From a virus, in IMG/VR virus record IMGVR_UViG_3300009705_002687, positions 1 to 24,397 of that record: 24,397 bases of DNA; one strand, given 5' to 3'. The notes under the pieces are model-generated. The model was given only the letters and a program-made list of their open reading frames with translations, did not search any database and was not told where the DNA came from. The position numbers were made by a program, and so were the translations under genes. Positions 20,802 through 24,397 of the stretch are shown here, piece by piece. How positions within the stretch are numbered: position 1 is the stretch's first letter; each line of letters begins with the position of its first letter.

Positions 20802-22437
20802 ATTATTTGCTCTCCTAATAGGACTCATACATTTTAGTGTAGTTGCTCAATGTGACTTAAGTATTAATAGTTGGAATGCAACTACTGGCGATATTGTTAT
20901 TGAGGCTATCAATAGCGAAAACTGTGGATGTAATGAATTTACAACAGAAGGAAATACGTGTGAGAATAGCGGCAGTCCTTTCGTAAATAACAACACAACT
21001 GTTAGTCATATAGTTTTAGGACTACACTCCCCTGGATTAGATTATAATTGGGGTTGTACTGGAACTGTTAACCATCCTGGTTGGACGTTTAAGACTTTCA
21101 CTTTATTTGGGAATCAGGAATTAGAGAGTGGGGATACTTGGAGTGCAAATGTATATGATACTTCTTTAGCGAGTGATTGCTGGGCTGAGATACTATCTAA
21201 TGATACTTTGTGTACTGAGATTGTTGTATGGCAGATTAACTTATCTCGTACATCCTCAGTAGACGAAGGAGGTTGGGCGGTTAATGGAGGTGGTGCCTTA
21301 CAAACACAAAACTATCCTGATGTAAATATATTTAATAATTCGATATCAAGTTGTCCTCCACCTGACGCACCTGATGCCGTGATAGGAAATATTGAGTTTG
21401 AAACTGGATGTATAGGGGATGATTCGTACTACGAGGTAACATATATTATTTGGAATTATGGTCAAGATATAATAACTGATTATTGTGTAGAAATATGGAA
21501 TGAAGATGTATATGATTGTTACGATTCCGACTCATCAGGGGATGGTAATTTAGGAATACCTCCAGGATTTGGTCAAACATTTACATCCTCCCCACTCCAA
21601 GGTCCTTGGAACGAAGGTGGATTTTTCGTTATTGAAGTAAGTGATGTTAACGATGAGATAATAACGGGAAATAACATTACTACAGTTTTCTTTCCTGAAT
21701 TATTAGACTGTCCTATAGAATGTGAAAGTGATACTATTATAGAATATATCAATATTACAGATACTCTTTATGTGGAGGTAATCGATACTATCTACGTAAA
21801 TATTATTGATACTTTATATATTGAACTACCTCCAGATACTATTATAGAATATGTGGATATCCTAATTTATATCACAGATACTATCTATGTAGATGTCGTA
21901 GATACTATCTATGAGACTGATACAATAGAAATTATAGAATATATAGACGTAATAGATACGTTATGGTTAACTGAGTATATCTATGATACTATATATGTAG
22001 AAACTATTGAGTACATCTATATCACAGATACTATAGAAATATTAGTCGATAACTACATTTACTTAACAGATACAATTACAATCACTGAGTATATAACACA
22101 ATACATCGATTGTGAGACTGGTGAGCCATGTGATGGAATAGTAGGATGTACAGATAACTCAATTTTTGTACCAAACACCTTTACACCAAACAATGATGGT
22201 GTTAATGATACCTTCTATGCAGTAACCGATTCAGTCTGCTGGTTAACATGGAACTTACAAATCTATAATCGTTGGGGTGGTATCGTATGGGAGACTAGCT
22301 TAGTAAATGATTTTTGGGAAGGACAAAGTAGAAGTGGACATTGGTTAGTTCCAGACGGAGTATATGTATGGAAGATAAAAGCTACCCAATCAGGAGGTGC
22401 TACTGAGATTCAGGGATACGTAACAGTATTTAGATAA
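20791..22437 (+). CDS. Secreted repeat protein with T9SS type B (CHU_C) sorting domain
   Basis: A 548-residue exported protein. Residues 1-20 are a signal peptide ending VVAQ. Residues about 21-190 are a Cys/Trp-rich beta domain that I do not recognise. Residues about 195-305 look like a CARDB-type Ig-like domain (DAVIGNIEFETGC ... YYEVTYIIWNYGQDIITDYCVEIW). Residues about 312-440 are a low-complexity stretch of about a dozen DT(I/L) units, with alternating aromatic/Ile and Asp/Glu/Thr. The last 95 residues are a clear gliding-motility-associated C-terminal (CHU_C) domain, the T9SS type B sorting signal: FVPNTFTPNNDGVNDTF, LQIYNRWGGIVWE, W and PDGVYVWKI. It likely ends up attached to the cell surface or released. 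It overlaps the protease gene by 11 bases, so the two are co-expressed and may act together. Confidence 0.92.
   Translation: MKSKLFALLIGLIHFSVVAQCDLSINSWNATTGDIVIEAINSENCGCNEFTTEGNTCENSGSPFVNNNTTVSHIVLGLHSPGLDYNWGCTGTVNHPGWTFKTFTLFGNQELESGDTWSANVYDTSLASDCWAEILSNDTLCTEIVVWQINLSRTSSVDEGGWAVNGGGALQTQNYPDVNIFNNSISSCPPPDAPDAVIGNIEFETGCIGDDSYYEVTYIIWNYGQDIITDYCVEIWNEDVYDCYDSDSSGDGNLGIPPGFGQTFTSSPLQGPWNEGGFFVIEVSDVNDEIITGNNITTVFFPELLDCPIECESDTIIEYINITDTLYVEVIDTIYVNIIDTLYIELPPDTIIEYVDILIYITDTIYVDVVDTIYETDTIEIIEYIDVIDTLWLTEYIYDTIYVETIEYIYITDTIEILVDNYIYLTDTITITEYITQYIDCETGEPCDGIVGCTDNSIFVPNTFTPNNDGVNDTFYAVTDSVCWLTWNLQIYNRWGGIVWETSLVNDFWEGQSRSGHWLVPDGVYVWKIKATQSGGATEIQGYVTVFR
21724..22110 (+). repeat. 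Degenerate DT(I/L)-Y/E coding repeat
   Basis: About a dozen irregular units around GATACTATCTATGT encode DTIYV, DTLYI, DTIEI and similar. Unit spacing varies between about 8 and 14 residues. It forms the long linker between the Ig-like part and the sorting domain. Confidence 0.75.
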
Positions 22438-22478
22438 CGATTATTTAGGTCGTATAATATAACATATTTAAAAACAAG

Positions 22479-22505
22479 AATTGTGGTAAACCTCGATTTT
22501 TTTTT
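22479..22505 (+). terminator. Intrinsic terminator after the exported-protein pair
   Basis: An imperfect 9-bp stem AATTGTGGT / ACCTCGATT with one T-T mismatch and one G-T pair runs into nine or more Ts. Weaker than the other terminators, but correctly placed about 40 bases after the stop. Confidence 0.65.
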
Positions 22506-22545
22506 GCTATATGTAGAATAAAACGTATTTTTTTCAATTCACGTA

Positions 22546-22553
22546 TATTTATA
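22546..22553 (+). promoter_or_regulatory. Late-type motif TATTTATA before the scaffold gene
   Basis: Perfect TATTTATA followed by ATAAAA, after a terminator and 40 bases before the scaffold start. A TATAAATA, the classical T4 late box, lies at 22561-22568, so the exact promoter is uncertain. Confidence 0.55.
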
Positions 22554-22593
22554 ATAAAACTATAAATAAATATTTTGCAAAAATAAAACTAAA

Positions 22594-24066
22594 ATGGCAG
22601 AGAAAAAACAAAATTTAGTCGAAGAAGCGCTATTACAAATGAGGAATTTGGAACAAGCCGTTACGGAGAATGCAAAAGGAATACTTGCTTCTACAATGAA
22701 GCAAGAAATCAGTGAATTAGTAAAAGAATCTCTATCTGATGAGATTGAAGACGAAGTGTCTGTCGAAACAATGGAAAGTGAAAAACCGAAAAAAGGTGTA
22801 AATACAGGGAAATCTGTTAAACACGAAACAAAGGAACAAGATGAACTTGACATAGAAGACGACATGGAGGTAGATGATGAAATTGAAATGGATTACGAAT
22901 CTTATGAAGATGAGGACGAAATTGAAATGGCATCTGATGAAATGCTTATGATGGATTTACCAGGAGATGAATTTGAAGTGGATGATGAAGAAGAAATTCT
23001 TTTACCGCTTGATTTAACTGGTGCATCTGACGAAGAAATCCTTAAGGTCTTCAAGGCTATGGGTGAAGAAGACGGAATCGTTGTAACACAAGACGGTGAC
23101 GAAATCACACTTAAAGACGAAGAGGCTGACGTTGAATATCAAATTCAAATGGAGGAATTCGGAGGTAAGAAAGGAGACGACTCTAAATCTCATAAGGACT
23201 ATGAGGAGTCTAACGAAGGATACGGAGGTAAGAAAGGCGACGATTCAAAATCCCACAAGGATTATGAAGAATCAAATGAAGGATATGACGAATCTAACGA
23301 AGGAGACGAAGTTGTTTACGAAATCGAACTTGGTGAAGAAGATGATGAGGAGTATGACAAATATCACGACGCTGAAAAGGACGACGCGGCTCATATTAGA
23401 GATTTAGAAATCGATATGGATGATGACGCTGAGAAAACTGAAGCAAGTGAGGAATGGGGTTCTGACAAACATGAATACAGACGTAAGGATGTAGACGGAG
23501 TTGAAAAGAAAGCTGGTGTTAGAAAAGGACACTATAAGGATTACGAAGAAGCTAAAGAAGGTATGATTAGAAGTCATGCGGTCGGTTCTAAAGCGTCATC
23601 CCAAAAGTCGAAAGGTCTTAAGAAACCAGCAGCTATTCCAAATAAGTCAAGATACAACGAGTCAACACTACAAAAAGAAGTGGGTCAGTTAAGAGAGAAG
23701 AATGAAGAGTACCGTAAAGCACTTAACATTTTTAAAGAAAAACTTAACGAAGTCGCGGTTTTTAATTCAAATCTAGCATACGCAACTCGACTGTTTACTG
23801 AGCATTCGACAACAAAACAAGAAAAAATAAACATTTTAAGACGTTTCGATTCTGCGGATACAATCAAAGAATCAAAAGGTCTTTATAGACTAGTTAAAGA
23901 AGACTTAGAATCAAAAGGAAATTCTTCAGTCGTAACTGAATCAGTTGCAGCTAAAGTTCAGAAATCTCCATCTAGAGGTTCGGCGACAAATCTTATCGAA
24001 AATAAAACTTACGAAAATCCTCAGTTCATGAGAATGAAGGATTTAATGAGTAAACTTCAAAAATAA
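22594..24066 (+). CDS. Prohead core scaffold protein (T4 gp22-like)
   Basis: A 490-residue, extremely acidic protein placed between the prohead protease and the major capsid gene, as gp22 is in T4. Residues 1-50 are helical (LVEEALLQMRNLEQAVTENAKGIL). Residues about 50-135 are rich in Asp/Glu, followed by a small ordered part (LDLTGASDEEILKVFKAMGEEDGIVV). Residues 190-231 are two identical 21-residue repeats. The C-terminal part, about 355-450, has a coiled coil (LQKEVGQLREKNEEYRKALNIFKEKLNEVAVFNSNLAYATRLFTEHSTTKQEKINILRRFD), the best preserved part of phage gp22-like proteins. It should form the inner core round which the capsid assembles, then be degraded by the gp21-like protease. It is longer than T4 gp22 (about 270) because of the acidic and repeat part. 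The capsid start follows after 25 bases. Confidence 0.88.
   Translation: MAEKKQNLVEEALLQMRNLEQAVTENAKGILASTMKQEISELVKESLSDEIEDEVSVETMESEKPKKGVNTGKSVKHETKEQDELDIEDDMEVDDEIEMDYESYEDEDEIEMASDEMLMMDLPGDEFEVDDEEEILLPLDLTGASDEEILKVFKAMGEEDGIVVTQDGDEITLKDEEADVEYQIQMEEFGGKKGDDSKSHKDYEESNEGYGGKKGDDSKSHKDYEESNEGYDESNEGDEVVYEIELGEEDDEEYDKYHDAEKDDAAHIRDLEIDMDDDAEKTEASEEWGSDKHEYRRKDVDGVEKKAGVRKGHYKDYEEAKEGMIRSHAVGSKASSQKSKGLKKPAAIPNKSRYNESTLQKEVGQLREKNEEYRKALNIFKEKLNEVAVFNSNLAYATRLFTEHSTTKQEKINILRRFDSADTIKESKGLYRLVKEDLESKGNSSVVTESVAAKVQKSPSRGSATNLIENKTYENPQFMRMKDLMSKLQK
23161..23286 (+). repeat. Tandem duplication of 63 bases in the scaffold gene
   Basis: Copy 1 is 23161-23223, copy 2 is 23224-23286. Both encode the same 21 residues (GGKKGDDSKSHKDYEESNEGY). 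I count 11 base differences, all at third codon positions and all synonymous. Confidence 0.92.
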
Positions 24067-24091
24067 AAATTACTAAAAAACAAATACTAAA

Positions 24092-24397
24092 ATGGGAGCA
24101 TTATTAGAATCAGGTCTTGTTGGTAACATCGGTTTAAAACACTTGAAGGTTATCAAAGAAGACACAATTAACAAATGGGATAAATTAGGATTCCTAGAAG
24201 GACTTAACGGTCACGTAAAAGAGAACATGGCACAATTATATGAAAACCAAGCGTCTCACTTAATAAACGAAGCATCTTCATCAGATAACTCAGGTTCATT
24301 TGAGACAGTTGTTTTTCCAATCATTAGAAGAGTTTTCTCTAAATTATTGGCAAATGATATAGTATCAGTACAAGCGATGAACTTACCAATCGGTAAG
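24092..24397 (+). CDS. Major capsid protein (T4 gp23-like), N-terminal part
   Basis: The first 102 residues of the capsid protein; the gene runs off the window's right edge. It begins MGALLESGLVGNIG and shows the gp23 family patterns of an early helical propeptide (LGFLEGLNGHVKENMAQLYENQ), then FETVVFPIIRRVFSKLLANDIVSVQAMNLPIGK, close to the FP(I/V)IRRVFP...L(I/V)AN-x-(I/L)V-x-VQPM-x-x-P-x-G block of T4-like capsid proteins. LINEASS at 58-63 gives a likely gp21-type cleavage after Glu60, near the known processing position 65 of T4 gp23. Position directly after the scaffold gene agrees. No late-type motif lies in the 25-base gap, so it is probably transcribed with the scaffold gene, or from a promoter inside it. 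Confidence 0.93.
   Translation, partial: MGALLESGLVGNIGLKHLKVIKEDTINKWDKLGFLEGLNGHVKENMAQLYENQASHLINEASSSDNSGSFETVVFPIIRRVFSKLLANDIVSVQAMNLPIGK

Noticed and set aside
19482-22437. Exported-protein pair as evidence that the window is host chromosome or a prophage edge
   Set aside because: Phage head genes lie on both sides with phage-type spacing and motifs, and no integrase, attachment repeat or host gene is seen; a prophage or an assembly chimera cannot be fully excluded from the window alone.
22561-22568. TATAAATA, the classical T4 late box, before the scaffold gene
   Set aside because: Not called as the promoter because it is a single case in AT-rich sequence, while the TATTTATA form recurs at fixed spacing; kept only as an alternative.
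23096-23407. Plus-strand second-frame reading in the scaffold gene
   Set aside because: It arises from the Lys/Glu/Asp-rich codons and the 63-base repeat; Lys/Thr/Met-rich low complexity and no start signal.

Overview
The window reads as part of the genome of a T4-like (myovirus-type) tailed phage that infects a member of the Bacteroidota, probably a flavobacterium-like host. The phage assignment rests on a recognisable head cassette on the + strand: large terminase (gp17-like), portal (gp20-like), prohead protease (gp21-like), prohead scaffold (gp22-like) and the start of the major capsid protein (gp23-like), which runs off the right edge. The host assignment rests on two exported proteins with type IX secretion (T9SS) sorting domains, on a TTTG-N19-TAnnTTTG promoter of Bacteroidota type, on the lack of Shine-Dalgarno sequences before essentially all starts, on a DUF4494-like protein, and on a phage-encoded ribosomal protein bS21 of Bacteroidota type. 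The DNA is visibly AT-rich throughout.

Layout. Positions 1-996 hold the 3' part of a gene with a probable OmpA-like domain. Positions 1012-6645 hold three minus-strand genes (secreted CAP-domain protein, M20-type peptidase, ClpC-like unfoldase) with one large + strand phage gene of unknown function between the first two. Positions 6646-6842 are a divergent control region with a host-type promoter and two 13-bp palindromes. Positions 6843-8305 hold a double-UVR protein, a KTSC-domain protein and a nucleotidyltransferase-fold protein. Positions 8379-12718 hold a 51-residue protein and a run of four unrecognised, mostly acidic proteins, three of the junctions overlapping. Positions 12739-17168 hold terminase, portal and a helical protein. 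Positions 17208-17399 hold bS21 on the minus strand. Positions 17511-19336 hold two unknown proteins, the prohead protease and the DUF4494-like protein. Positions 19482-22437 hold the two overlapping T9SS-cargo genes. Positions 22594-24397 hold the scaffold and the capsid gene start. No gene-free stretch exceeds 300 bases; the longest is the 197-base divergent region. I saw no tRNA, CRISPR array, transposase or integrase.

How it fits together. The + strand genes look like the late, virion-making programme. Many are preceded by TATTTATA (or a one-base variant) ending 11-13 bases before the start codon, which I read as the phage's own late-type promoter. The minus-strand clp and peptidase genes instead carry host-type promoters, consistent with earlier expression. 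Three host-directed themes stand out: proteolysis (a ClpC-like unfoldase that keeps the ClpP-docking tripeptide, a double-UVR protein that could be its adaptor, and a peptidase directly downstream), translation (bS21 with the tyrosine linked to anti-Shine-Dalgarno sequestration), and the cell surface (a protease and a repeat protein addressed to the host's T9SS, placed inside the head cassette).
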